Origin: Achatina immaculata | Lineage: Eukaryota; Mollusca; Gastropoda; Stylommatophora; Achatinidae | NCBI GenBank assembly: GCA_009760885.1 | Contig: CM019693.1 | Coordinates: forward strand, 3,328,300-3,392,299 | DNA length: 64,000 bases | Reading direction: 5' to 3' | In this document: positions 44,436-54,724 of the stretch, piece by piece | Numbering within the stretch: the stretch's first letter is position 1 | Layout: every line of letters begins with the position of its first letter | Made by a program: the position numbers and the translations under genes | Notes under the pieces: generated by a model | Databases searched by the model: none | What the model saw: only the letters and a program-made list of their open reading frames with translations | What the model was told of the DNA's origin: nothing

Positions 44436-45920
44436 TCTTCTTCTTCTTCATTTGCTTCTACCACCAAAACCGCACTGAGATCCTACTGAATTTACGCCTG
44501 TGGTCCTCGTTAGGTCCCGTGGTCTCCTGTGTGGTCCCCGAAAGGACCACACGAGATCCACGAGAGGACCACAAGGGGTTCAGAGTATCACAGGGCTTTA
44601 GCCTGTATTCTTGGTGGGTCTCAGAAGCGGGATTGCGTGACACCGTGGTTTTCATTGCACCAGTTTAGTCTAGGGTTGGACTTTCTCACCGGATGACCTC
44701 GACGTGTTTAGGATATCAGTGCATCCCTGCTGGGTGAGATGCGGTAGCCCACCCAGGCCAGAGTTGGACCTTCTCACCGGAAAACCTCGACGTGTTTTGA
44801 GATACCCGTGTATCACCGCCAGGTGAGAGGTGGTTGCCCATCCAGTCCAGAGTTGGACTTTCTCACCGGAAAACCTCAGCGTGATTAGGATACGCACACA
44901 TCCCCGCCGGGTGAGAGGTGGTTGCTTATCTAGACTGCCCTGGTCCAGTGTCTCCGACTTCAGCATTTTGCGGTCGTGTCCGCTACCCTTCCTAGTTGTG
45001 ACCAGGATGGAGCTTTTGTCCAGGAGGACGAATCCTCCCCACTAGTGACTTCCACCCCTGGGTTGAGCCGGTTTAGGCATATCCCAGTATGGGCGTGTTT
45101 GGGACGTGACCGACCTCTAGAGCAGAGGTACTGTGACATGCATAGCCTTCAAGATTCACCCCTGGTGTGAGCCAGTTTAGGCAAAATTCACCAGTATCAG
45201 GCGTGACCGACCTCTAGAGCGGAGGTGGCATGACATGTCTAGCCATCAAGTTCCACTCCTGGTGTGTGCCGGTTTAGGCATATTTCATCAGTGTAGGTGT
45301 ATTTCGGACGTGGCCGGCCTCTAGAACGGAGGTGCCGTGGTATGTATAGCTCTCGTAGCGATACTACTGGACATACCGATTAAACTTCACTTTATCCTTT
45401 CCACCACCTTTCCCATCGGCACTGCACAGCAACCTTTATTTCTTTTCCGCATTTCTTCCTTGACCGGGAGGAGCTTCGCTCCACGCGCGGCATTTGAAGA
45501 GTCTCGCCAGCAGTGTCTTAACCTCTGGGACAAGCCGGTTCATGCATTTCACCCGATATAACTGCACTCAGGACGTGGCCGACCTCCAGACCAGAGGTGC
45601 CGTGATTTGACTGTTTGATTTGCTTTATCCTTTCTACCACCTTTTCCGTAGTGATGCTGCACGGCAACCTCAGTGCACCTTTCTTCATTGGCCGGGAGGA
45701 GCACCTCTCCACGCACGGCAACTGAAGAATCTCGCCAACAGCGGCAGATGAGCTACCAAACGTGCCACTCATCTACCCTAAGTATCTGGTTTTCAGGCGC
45801 CAGATATTCGCCCTCGCCCCTTCTCCTGTCAGTTTAAACAGTTCTGCCACGGGAAGGCCAGGAGCTGGACTTGACTGCCAGAGGCTGTTTTAGACGCATT
45901 TACAGTCCTTAGAACCGTTC
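44436..45920 (-). mobile_element. Family B composite element, copy C (longest)
   Basis: The GAA tail is at the left (TTCTTCTTCTTCAT, 44439-44452). The three 90-bp modules (TTGGACTTTCTCACCGG-like starts at about 44675, 44764 and 44852), the 108-bp modules (GAGCCGGTTTAGGCATA region, 45060-45330) and the roughly 260-bp modules (GACCGGGAGGAGC and GGCCGGGAGGAGC, 45460-45740) are all present. The conserved hairpin GTGTGGTCC-CCGAAA-GGACCACAC lies near 44540. It ends at about ACAGTCCTTAGAACC (45906-45920). Confidence 0.85.
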
Positions 45921-45964
45921 CCGGAATAAACAACGGCCGTACTCTGCAGACCTCACTACCAATA

Positions 45965-46318
45965 GGAAGCAGAGGGGTGAAGACGCTCTCCGATTAGGCA
46001 TTCAGCGACTATTAGCTGATATGCTAGCGTCAGGGTTAGCGAAACATATCTGACCAAGACCCTGTCCCAATTCTCCGTCGGTACCCCCGGTAGCAGACTA
46101 ACGGGGCAGGGATCGCCATAGTACCAAAGGTGGTGGAGTCTGCTAAAGAAGCATTGCACATCGCCTGCTTTTTAGCTGCACCCCGTGACTGAAAAATAGC
46201 TGCCTTAACCCGCTCCCTATCCGATACAGTGTTGTGCCACAACACCTTCACATCATCGGCTGCAAAGAACACCAGCTCGCAGTTACAGGGGGATAGCACA
46301 AGACAAGACAAGACCATA
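45965..46318 (+). mobile_element. Family A SINE-like element, copy 4
   Basis: Sense orientation. It starts near GGGGTGAAGACGCTCTCCGA and passes CAGCGACTATTAGCTGATAT, ACGGGGCAGGGATCGCCATA and ACAACACCTTCACATCATCG. It ends with CTCGCAGTTACAGGG and then a ACAAGACAAGACAAGAC tail. The tail fixes the sense strand for the whole family. Confidence 0.85.
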
Positions 46319-46524
46319 GGAAGCGGCTTCTGGCCAGGATGGAGGGTTGCAGCATCTTGTTGGTAATCGTTACAATGATCGTAAACAAAAAGCCCCGTGA
46401 AGGCGTGAAAGAAGTCTTGTGCGGCTTCGGTTTCCAGATATGGATAGTTGCACTGTTTCTGTGGCGTACATATCTTTTGCTGCCTGTGAATGTGTTCAGC
46501 CTATCCAAAGACTTTTCAACTTTG

Positions 46525-46845
46525 CAGTGTTGAGAGAAACTTAAATATTTTGGACACATTAAACGTCATGATAATCTAGAGAAGACCGTCGATGAAGGGT
46601 ACAAATGGGAAAAAGAAAGAGAGGAAGACCAAGGCAAGGTGGCTGTAAGACATCGTTGATGACCTGCAAATGGATGCTTCAGCAGCAGGCCATCTTTCTC
46701 ACAACCGAGAGACCCACAGGAGTGCTGTTAGAAAGCCAAAGTTCCGCAAGGGACATGCAAATGAATGACTGACTGAGAGGCCTACAGGAGTGCTGTTAGG
46801 AAGCCAAAATTCAGCAAAGGACATGCAAATGAATGAATGTTGCGA
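46525..46845 (+). mobile_element. LINE 3' end (family G) with duplicated terminus
   Basis: The plus frames read through LKYFGHIKRHDNLEKTV-like and KRKRGRPRQGG-like pieces, then DDLQMDASAAGHLSHNRE. The end GGGACATGCAAATGAATGA occurs twice, about 69 bp apart (46752 and 46821), from a tandem duplication of the last segment. It is a close relative of 54177-54560. Confidence 0.8.
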
Positions 46846-46849
46846 GCGA

Positions 46850-47595
46850 CTTGCGGCGGTTTCTGCGCGTGTGAGGTTTTTCTTTACTTTGATGGGTGAA
46901 AGAAATTGAGCTACCTTGTGTTGCATTATTCTCACCAGTCAGTCTGTATTCATTGTTGGAAATTCTACTGGCTGTGGCCGTGGAGTTTTTTAATGCTGGA
47001 ACGTTCTGTACTATAGTGTAAAAGAAAAGCGTGTATAACATTTCTTTTTTATGGTGATGTAACCATTAGTAGCAGCCTTTGTTTACAAAGTCTTAATGCA
47101 AGCGTGTAAACCCTGAGGGCAGATTCGTTCTTGTATTTCTCGACCTTGTTCTCCATGGATCTATAATGAAGTCTCGCCCTACGGTTTCATCGATTACTCT
47201 AATATAAGCCTTCTGTTGAGTATTGTGTAAAGTGTTACTGTCATTCAGCTGCAGGCAAATTAGAATATACTGTACTTCAGAGTGGCCGCCTATATTGGGA
47301 TTGTTTCAGAGTAAAACTAATTTGAAATTCTGCTCATGGTGTGCCACATTCACTGCATTAACAAAAAAAAAAAAACAAACCTAAAAACGTACAGAAATAA
47401 GTTTTAAAAAAATTGCAACAAACCCTTCAGTAAAGCTCACGTTCTGTAAGTGATTCCTGTCATAGTTTCTTGCGTTCTGTCGTGATTCATGTGATAGTTT
47501 CTTGCGTCGTCTATATTCTTCAAGTACTGATCTGGACTTGCTAACTGTATTTGACTTTTACTTTTTCGTGTCTCTTTCATTATTACTGCTCCAGC
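46850..47595. other. Unassigned intronic sequence
   Basis: No element recognised. 47360-47373 is an A-run. Confidence 0.5.
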
Positions 47596-47830
47596 ATAGA
47601 TCATCATCATCATCATCATCATGTGCCATGCCGGGCGACGTGGGCGGTCACACTCTTCCACAGACCTCTTTCCTTGACATTTCTGATTGTTGCTGACTTA
47701 TTTCCATGCCACAATGTCAGGCCTTCTGGCATCCGTTACCTCGGTCATTCCTCTGCTTCCCCTGCCTTCAGTTTTGCCCATTGTTATGATGTTTTCCATT
47801 GCCTTTCTTGTCATCCCATGCCCAGGGTTG
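47596..47830 (-). mobile_element. LINE 3' end with (GAT)n tail
   Basis: On the minus strand, degraded pieces of G-H-x-x-R and a gly/arg region lead to KERGLWKSVTAHVARHGT and a (GAT)n tail (47599-47622). It belongs with 17075-17410, 20112-20200 and 53481-53562. Confidence 0.7.
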
Positions 47831-47834
47831 ACAC

Positions 47835-48360
47835 AGCAAAGCACAGGGATTCCCAATCAGTGGGAAATTGCCTAGGAATTTTAGAGTTTTGAGACAGTAG
47901 TGGGTATGTGGACGGAATTGGGACCACAGATTGACAGACTCGGAATATTGTACCATGTGCGTATTATCAGAAATGCAGCCTTGGGATTGCAAATTTTGTT
48001 TTCTTTGTTGGGAAGGTGGGAGAACAAGGAAAAGAAGGGAACGACATTCTGATATGATGAGAAGGGGTGCACGGGGCAAAACAAGATGACAACCACCGGT
48101 TCAGCACAAGTAGTTGTATAATAAAAGATGAAATTTGAACACAAAGAAAAGGGGACAGCAAAATTAAACATAAAAAAAAAACATCTGAGATCAAACAGGA
48201 GAGAAATTCTTCTGAAGAGTGTTTTGTTGTTGTTAAATAAATCGTTAAAAAAGCGTGAACATTGATAAATGATAAATATGGGCAATAAAAATGTTCCAGT
48301 TCTACAGGCTGCAGATCATGCTCACTTTCAAAAAACCCTTTGTGCTTCAATATAACCTGG
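47835..48360. other. Unassigned intronic sequence
   Basis: Minus-strand frames of 103-175 codons overlap here, but they are hydrophobic or low-complexity and show no domain. I regard them as chance. Confidence 0.4.
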
Positions 48361-48362
48361 AG

Positions 48363-48450
48363 CAGTGATTTCCAGACATTTTCAGACAGCGGCTGAAAAA
48401 ACTGCCGCTTTGGTAATGCAAGTTTCTGTCGCGGCACACCTGTTGTGACG
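48363..48450 (+). mobile_element. hAT-like terminus (fragment)
   Basis: CAGTGATTTCCAGACATTTT followed by CAGACAGCGGCTGAAAAAAC and GTCGCGGCACACC. This resembles hAT non-autonomous ends with GCGGCACACC motifs and is similar in kind to 17505-17573. Confidence 0.45.
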
Positions 48451-48639
48451 TTCCAGCGTATAGCTGTAGTGTTATATTTTGTGAGATTTAGCATCTCCCG
48501 TCTTGTTGTAAGGAGTATTGTTGTTGTTCCATTTAATTAGGTTATTTATTTCTGTTTTGCAGAGCTTTTTTTACATTCAGACAGTTGTAGTCACTAGTGT
48601 AAGCTGTACTTGCACTTTTGACTTTTCCGATCCCCGGGT

Positions 48640-49731
48640 TTACGAGTTTTCACTCTTTTTCCCTTGTGCCAGATAATGAAACGTAGAGGTCCTCTTCAGC
48701 CGTTCTACATCTCCATATAGACTGTCGGTGATTGAGGAGTTCGGTGGTATCAGGTTCTTTCGAAGGTCCTTCAATGCACTGCAGACCAGCAGATGGTGTT
48801 TAACAGTTTCTTTTTCTTGTCTGTCGCAGTGCATGCAGTATGGCGTGTTGTTCAGCGGTCACTCCAAGTGCTTATTGAGGGCAATGTGTCCTGTTTTCAA
48901 CCTGAAAATTGTGCATTGGTCTGTACGACATAAGCTGTTGATGTGGTCTCCGGGATTAGGCTTTGGCAGGTGTGTATATAGGGATCTTCCATTTGGATTA
49001 CTGGCCAAGCTGTCCATCCACTGCTGCTTGCAGTTGTTGTGTATAATATGTTTAGCTGTGCTCATGTTGGTGGAGATGTGGAGCTGTGACATGGTGGCTC
49101 CACTCTTTGCCAGTCTGTCAGCACGTTCATTTCCTCTGATATCTATGTGCCCTGGTATCCACTGTAAGGTGGTCTTGATGTCATAGGAGGCGAGTAGGTT
49201 TATTGCACCGAATATGTCATTTGTAATGTGATCAGCTGATGGTATCCAGTTTTCAAGGGCCTGGAGAGCAGACTGGGAGTCTGAGAAAATAACAAGGTTT
49301 TTTTTGGGGGGTGGGAGGCACTGTTTGTATTTGGTGGTGGTGGCTACCAGGACTGCTAATATTGCCTGCATCTCTGCATCATAATTGGAGCCGCGAGATC
49401 CACAAGGAGCAGAAATGTGACTTGTTGTCTTGTCTGGAAACATTATGAGTACCCCATATTCTGCAGTGTCTGTTTCCTTGAACGCTGAGCCATCAGTGTA
49501 TGCATGGATCCAGTTCTTGGGGTAGGATTCTATGGTCTCCAGTGCACACAGCTTTAGGGTGTTGGGATCAGATTATTTGTTCACTAATTTGTTCTTGAGT
49601 CTGGTGTTTGAGGAAGTGTCTAGTTTGTGACTTGTGTTTAACTCTTCTGCTATGTGAACTGCAGTTTTAAGTTTCTGTCTATTTTTATGCTTCCATTTAT
49701 TAACCATTGTTCTGTTAGGATGCCGAAACAT

Positions 49732-49735
<4 letters not shown>
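48640..49735 (-). mobile_element. 5'-truncated LINE with RNase H domain
   Basis: An RNase H-type LINE on the minus strand, cut at its 5' end where a GA tract begins (49735). It covers the post-RT linker, RNase H and the Cys-containing C-terminus (HCDRQEKETVKHHLLVC, 48745-48835). No 3' tail of the GAA type was seen. Confidence 0.85.
48859..49732 (-). pseudogene. LINE RNase H reading frame with one in-frame stop
   Basis: One frame runs from 49732 to a stop at 48859 and is broken only by TAA at 49573-49575. Downstream of that stop lie the RNase H motifs: WIHAYTDGSAFKE (first Asp, about 49495), YDAEMQAILAVL (Glu, about 49380), VIFSDSQSALQAL (Asp, about 49280), and QWIPGHIDIRGNERADRLAK (His and last Asp, about 49100-49160). 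CTIFRLKTGHIALNKHLE follows, then a stop, with the Cys-rich end resuming in another frame at 48834. All four acidic residues are intact. The copy is slightly damaged and is not a host gene. Confidence 0.85.

Positions 49736-49774
<39 letters not shown>
49733..49774. repeat. (GA)n microsatellite at LINE 5' junction
   Basis: GA run interrupted once by AGGAGAG. It marks the 5' truncation point of the LINE on the minus strand. Confidence 0.9.
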
Positions 49775-49775
<1 letters not shown>

Positions 49776-50735
49776 TAATCATTTAAGTGTTGCCGTGGAA
49801 TATTAAACTTAATATGGAAACAGCTCCTTATCTTCCCCCACTCTGCTCTGTTGCCCTCTGACGAAGTGCAGAAACAACAAATACACTGTTTTGGGAATAC
49901 AGAAACGAAGATACAAGATACACTTTTAATAATTTAAGAACCACGGTGGAATCTTATTGAATTAGAAAGCGCAGAGTTTCGTCACGTTAGAATTACACAG
50001 CAAAATCAGTGCAGTAAGTAGGTATTTAAAATTGTAACAACCTCAATCGAACTCGTATATCATTTTGATTCATAGTTACGTGTGTGAATGGCAAAACATG
50101 AAATATGTATACGATTGAAATAGCTAACGACAAATATGCTGTTATAACAGCAAGAAAATAATAATGTAGCTGTTTAGGGCCGAGTCTGTAAAAGCAACCT
50201 CGGATGCATTAGTCGCGGTGAATAGAATGATGCGGCTCCATACAGGCTGATTCTTTCGAGGACATTGCTGAAAGTTTTGAGAACAGTGGGATAAAAGCAT
50301 TTGCAATACAGGAGATTAAAGAAAAAAATTGCGATACAGTATCATCCATAGAACTGATAAGAAATGGGCAGTCGAAACATCTAACCACTCAGTTGTACAG
50401 GACAAAAACGAATTAGAAGCGGGGCATTGAGTTAGGTACTGAAGTGAGTTCTTCTGGAAAGCAAAGGCTGTGATTTTCCAGCACCGCATAGCTCACAGGA
50501 GACTGGTATATGAGATCTCTGGAATGATAAGATATCAGACGTAGAGATACCTGGACTACCGGGCTCTCTCCTATCCGTGCAGGTCAGTGCATGATTTCGT
50601 GCAGCAATTAGCAGCCTCCAGCTGGGAAGAATGCCCTGTGCAATATCAATATCCAGGAGATTCGTGTAGCTTGTTATGTGTTCGCCTGCCTGGGGTGCAA
50701 AAATGTAAAATAGTTTAGCATTATCAGTAGTTTAG
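49775..50735. other. Unassigned intronic sequence
   Basis: No element recognised between the LINE and the hAT remnant. Confidence 0.5.
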
Positions 50736-50737
50736 AG

Positions 50738-51490
50738 CAGTGTTTCTCAGCTTTTTTTTTTACCCATGAGCCCCTTTTGGTTTTACTTTTTTCTATGCCC
50801 CCTCCCACCCTACCCCGTTTATATAAGTGGTGAAAAGATTCTCTTGCCTTGTAAACACATGGATTATATGTTGCTATTTAGTAATACTACTTTCAGTTGT
50901 ATTTTTAGCAATGTAATCTACAGCACACAAGTACACTCATAGTTGTTGTGTAATTTTTTTTTTCTTGGTCAGTTGACTCAAGAACTTGGTGAAAGACGGA
51001 TTAAAAAAAAAAGTCAGATTTCAGTGCAGTAAGTGGTAAACAAAGATCAACTCTACTCACTGTGTCCTGGCTTGTGCGCATTTGTGTTAACAAATAACTC
51101 ACTCGACTGAAACCAGATTCTGCCGATTATGACTAGGGAAATGCCGTGAAAACCAGTTTTCTCTTCTCCCAAAAGCTGTAGAAACTTTAGGGAAACTGCA
51201 GTGTTTACCCGAGGATGATGTTTTTCTCATTTAAAAATTGCTTGGGCTTCCATATCGTTCAGTAATTTTTCCACTGTTACGTCAACATCAGCAACATTCA
51301 CCACAAATGCTTCCACTCTCCGAGCTGGAATATCCATCAGATCACGGAAAGGAGCTTCCTTGTTATACTTTAGCTGCTTCAAATTGTCCACATACAGGAG
51401 TGTGTTATCATCTTTTAACTCAGAACTTATTGTCGCCAAATAAGAAAACTTCGGCAAATTCCCGACGTGAATAAGGAATGGAGTCAATAA
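50738..51490 (-). pseudogene. hAT transposase fragment (ZBED5/SCAND3-like) with terminus
   Basis: On the minus strand an 86-codon frame (51227-51487) includes FRDLMDIPARRVEAFVVNVA and DVDVTVEKLLNDMEAQAIF. This resembles the segment before the C-terminal dimerisation region of ZBED5/FAM200/SCAND3-type hAT transposases. In another frame, AESGFSRVSYLL (51085-51122) and LCLPLTALKSDF (51015-51055) match the dimerisation motif of these proteins. CAGTGTTTCTCAGC at 50738 is a hAT-like terminus on the 3' side. The N-terminal BED and catalytic parts are absent, and frameshifts make it dead. Confidence 0.65.
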
Positions 51491-51494
51491 TTTG

Positions 51495-51783
51495 AGGAGC
51501 GTTTTGGTTCATGACAATTAAAATCACAACAGACACTGCTGGCAGCAGGAAAGATTCACCTATACTTTGTGGCTTGCCTTCTTTTGCTTATACATTTGGA
51601 TATCTCGTAAGATGCAAGTAAACATTTGTCTAATTTAGCTGATATCACAACAACAAACATTTGTTTCATTGTAAATCTAGTTTAAAAATTGTGTCTCAAC
51701 TTAGAAATATTCCAGTGGTTTGTTTTTCTTATCCTCATGTGACTTTTCCAGATGATTCTTCAACTTACAAGGACCCAACATTC

Positions 51784-51785
<2 letters not shown>
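51495..51785. other. Unassigned intronic sequence
   Basis: Possible remnant of the upstream hAT sequence, but no motif is visible. Confidence 0.4.

Positions 51786-51830
<45 letters not shown>
51786..51830. repeat. (GA)n microsatellite
   Basis: Pure GA run of about 22 units with no LINE end recognised beside it. Confidence 0.95.
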
Positions 51831-51833
<3 letters not shown>

Positions 51834-51934
51834 TCACACATAGTAAACACGTTGTATGGTCTTTTTGGTGACGGAAGGGACCCGTAGCTAAGTACTCATT
51901 AACTGAGTAGTGTTGACAATTCTTCTTTGCCGAT

Positions 51935-52190
51935 CTAGCCATGGCTGATCTATACATCCATCCATCCATGTCATTGGTTAGACCGTCAAGAGCGCCCTGT
52001 GGCGTCTTGCAGGACAGCAACAAATTCTCTTCACCTCCCACGTTCTGCGATCAATTTTTATATTGTGTCCCAGCTGTGCTGCCTGCTACTCATTTCAGAA
52101 TCTACAGTTCTTCACCAGGTAGCCGCTGGTCGGCCTCTGTTTCTTTTTCCCTCGGGGACACCTGCACTAACAGGAAAATAACAGATTATA
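51935..52190 (-). mobile_element. LINE 3' end (family F), copy 2
   Basis: Shares GTGGCGTCTTGCAGGACAGC and CCCAGCTGTGCTGC with 24950-25383. On the minus strand the GKRKR-like basic region is at the right end. The left end carries CATCCATCCATCCATG (51956-51971), a tail-like CATC repeat. Confidence 0.75.
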
Positions 52191-52194
52191 TTCA

Positions 52195-53390
52195 GTATTG
52201 ACAAACTTATCTGCAGTGATCTACTTTATTATTTTTGTCTTGACCATGTTGCTTTTAATAACGATTATACACGTCGTTCAACTCACTAATGCTTTTAGTG
52301 TCGATAACGATGACAACAACGGAATCCTGTTCCAGAGACTTTACAGTTTGCTGAGCGGTAACGCCGACTTAAAAAGTTACTTGTGGTCAGACATTGGAAG
52401 CGGAGTTGGTGCTCATAAAAGTTGGAACACGGGGAAGGTTTTGGGGGCGTGGGGGGGGGGGGGGTGGAGGAGGAGGAATACCGATCAGGATGAAAAGCTC
52501 ATAGACAGTTCTGTGATAGAAAAGTTGACATCAAGGAGTAGACCAGCAATGACGCAAGATTCCCTGTTTCGGATACAGACAGGGGAGTTTATCGGGTACG
52601 TTCTCTGACGTCAACAGGACAGTATTTACAAAGTAATACACATTGATTTTCTGTGGTCCCCTCAGCAGGTTCTGTGACACTCTCTTTTTCAAGGTTTTTT
52701 TTTTCCACCCGTGGTTCTCTTCATTTATCCTGTGGGCCAGAAGCACCGATTTAGAGCGAGCCACTGTCTAAAAAGCTCGCGTGTGTTGTCATTTATATGG
52801 TTAACAGTTATCATCTGCCTGAAATTTATCCCCAGTTTTAAAGTTTACTCAGGCTGACCTGCTACTGTAACTTGAATTAGAGTATTTATTTCTCTGGAAT
52901 ACTTTGAAGTTTTGTCAGCCAGTCAAACGTTTGGACACACCAAGTTCCTTCCATAGAACAGAACACTCGTACCATGGAAAAGACAAGTACACAAATACCC
53001 CCCCCCAAAAAAACAAAACAAAACAAAACTAGCACACAATATTGTTGACAAGAATATCGCGGAACCTTGAGGGCACAAAATTCAACAAAATTTGTCTAGT
53101 CATATGTGTGTGTGTGGTGTGTGTGTGTTTTTTTTTTGTTTGTTAAGAGAATTTCTTTACAGGTTTAGCTGATTTTTCTGTCACTCCATGACCTCTCTGT
53201 GTCTCTTTTCCCTCCTCCTCACACCCCCCCCCTCTTTTTTTCCAGTGCTGCTAGTAGCAACAGAACACCACTTTTGTTGATCCTTCATCTTCTTCTTTGT
53301 CCGTCTCGGTGTACAAACATGAAGTATGTCTGTCTGACTTTTTCATCGTCAGAACTTCATTCATCACACTTAAAGAAAATATGCAGTGTG
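52195..53390. other. Unassigned intronic sequence
   Basis: The 136-codon frame at 52198-52608 starts with a hydrophobic segment (FIIFVLTMLLLITIIHVV) but then crosses a G-run (52450-52462). It has no splice evidence or domain and I do not call it a gene. Other runs: C (53001-53007), T (53131-53139), C (53223-53232). Confidence 0.4.
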
Positions 53391-53480
53391 TCCATAAACT
53401 CTTCGCCTTGATCTTCTGATCTTTCTTTTTCCCATTATGTACCCTTCCAAGAATGTCTTCTTTAAATTATCATAACGGTT

Positions 53481-53562
53481 CATCATCATCATCATCAGGT
53501 ACCGTGCCGACTGGCTTTGGCTGTTATGCTTCTCCAGAGTACACGATCCTTCATGCAGGCCT
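53481..53562 (-). mobile_element. 82-bp LINE tail insertion with 11-bp target-site duplication
   Basis: TCATAACGGTT is present at 53470-53480 and again at 53563-53573. The insert reads, on the minus strand, KDRVLWRSITAKASRHGT then (GAT)n, the C-terminal end of the GAT-tailed LINE family. Removing it restores the surrounding LINE sequence, as judged against 54340-54370. Confidence 0.85.
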
Positions 53563-54176
53563 TCATAACGGTTACTATGTCCAAAATATTAAAATTTTCT
53601 CTATTTAATCTTCCTTACTACCCAGTTTTCGTCAATATTAAGTTCTCGTAGTATGGATATATTTGTTCTTTCTTGTGTTCACGATATTTAAAGTTCTCTT
53701 CTGTAGGATTTACATTCAAAAGCATTTATGTGTTTCTCATCTGTTTTGTTAAGTGTCCAGGTCTCACAGGCATTTGTTGCGATGGGAAAGGTGCTTCCCT
53801 TAAAAATGTATTTTTGTAGTTCTCTCTTTTCCTCTCCACAGCTTCTTTAGTCGTTTTATTTTTTGAAAAGCGATATATGTCCTCCTGTTAATATCCCTCA
53901 TTGTATCTCATTATTAGTTAGTAATGATCCAAGATATTCAAAATTCTCCACCTCTTCTAGATTTTCCTCATTGATATATATTTCAGCTGCCTTATTTGTT
54001 TTGTCAGTTGTCATCAGTTTAGTTTTCTTTGCATTAAGATAGAGGTTTTGCTCTTCACTATTCTTACGGACTGACATAATTAGTTTTTCCATTCCTTTTT
54101 GAGCTGTGGACAGTACTACTGTATCAGCAGCATATATAATCTCTGTCATATCATAACCTCCAATTGTTATGGCATC

Positions 54177-54560
54177 GTAATATGAGAGAAACACATAAAT
54201 GCCTTTGAATGTAAATGCTACATAAGAGTTCTCCAAATATCGTGGACACAAAAAAGAACAAATATATCTATACTACAAGAGCTTAATATTGAAGAAGGCT
54301 GGCTAGTAAAGAAGATTAAAGAGTGAAAACCGAAATATTGTGGACATATTAAACATCATGATAATTTAGAGAAGACCGTATTGGAAGTATACATAATGGG
54401 AAAAAGAAAGAAAGGAAGACCAAAACGAAGACGGCTGCAAGACATCGTTGACGATCTGCAAATGGATGCATCAGCGGCAGGCCATCTTGCTCACAACCGA
54501 GAGGCCTACAGGAGTGCTGTTAGAGAGGCAAAGTTCTGCAAGGGACATGCAAATGAATGA
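54177..54560 (+). mobile_element. LINE 3' end (family G) inserted antisense into a related LINE
   Basis: The plus strand begins EKHINAFECKCYIRVLQ-like and passes QKRTNISILQELNIEEGW, KYCGHIKHHDNLEKT and GRPKRRRLQDIVDDLQMDAS. It ends GGGACATGCAAATGAATGA (54542-54560). ATGGCATC (54169-54176) and ATGACATC (54561-54568) are an 8-bp near-perfect duplication. The same LINE segment appears in reverse at 53640-53740, so both copies belong to one lineage. Confidence 0.8.
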
Positions 54561-54724
54561 ATGACATCTTCTCTAACATTCCTCTTTATATTTTCAGTAT
54601 ACAAATAAAATAATTAGGGCGACAGTATGCAACCCTGACGGACCCCTTGTTTTATGTCAAACCAAGTAGTTAATGTAATATTTGATGTGTGTTTCAGTTT
54701 GTCTGGCTTCCGCTGCATTCAGTT

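Larger units (their letters stand above)
53395..54720 (-). mobile_element. LINE fragment with RT palm, host to two nested insertions
   Basis: Minus-strand order: a Q-G-V-R-Q-G-C-I-L-S-P-like stretch at 54640-54700, then the part ending REDV at 54569. After the insert, ITIGGYDMTEIIYAADTVVL lies at about 54100-54175. This is the RT active-site strand, but the usual Y-A-D-D reads Y-A-A-D, so one catalytic Asp is lost. LYLNAKKTKLMTTD and NFEYLGSLL follow, then a C-terminal stretch with frame breaks down to 53395. Two insertions with duplications interrupt it (53481-53562 and 54177-54560). Confidence 0.8.

Noticed and set aside
47881..48494. Minus-strand frames of 134 and 175 codons
   Set aside because: They overlap each other in different frames, are hydrophobic and aromatic-rich as expected from A-rich plus-strand sequence, and match no family I know.
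52198..52608. 136-codon frame with a hydrophobic N-terminal segment, at first sight a small membrane protein
   Set aside because: It runs through a G homopolymer, has no splice or promoter support and no domain. Composition beyond the first 30 residues is typical of chance frames.
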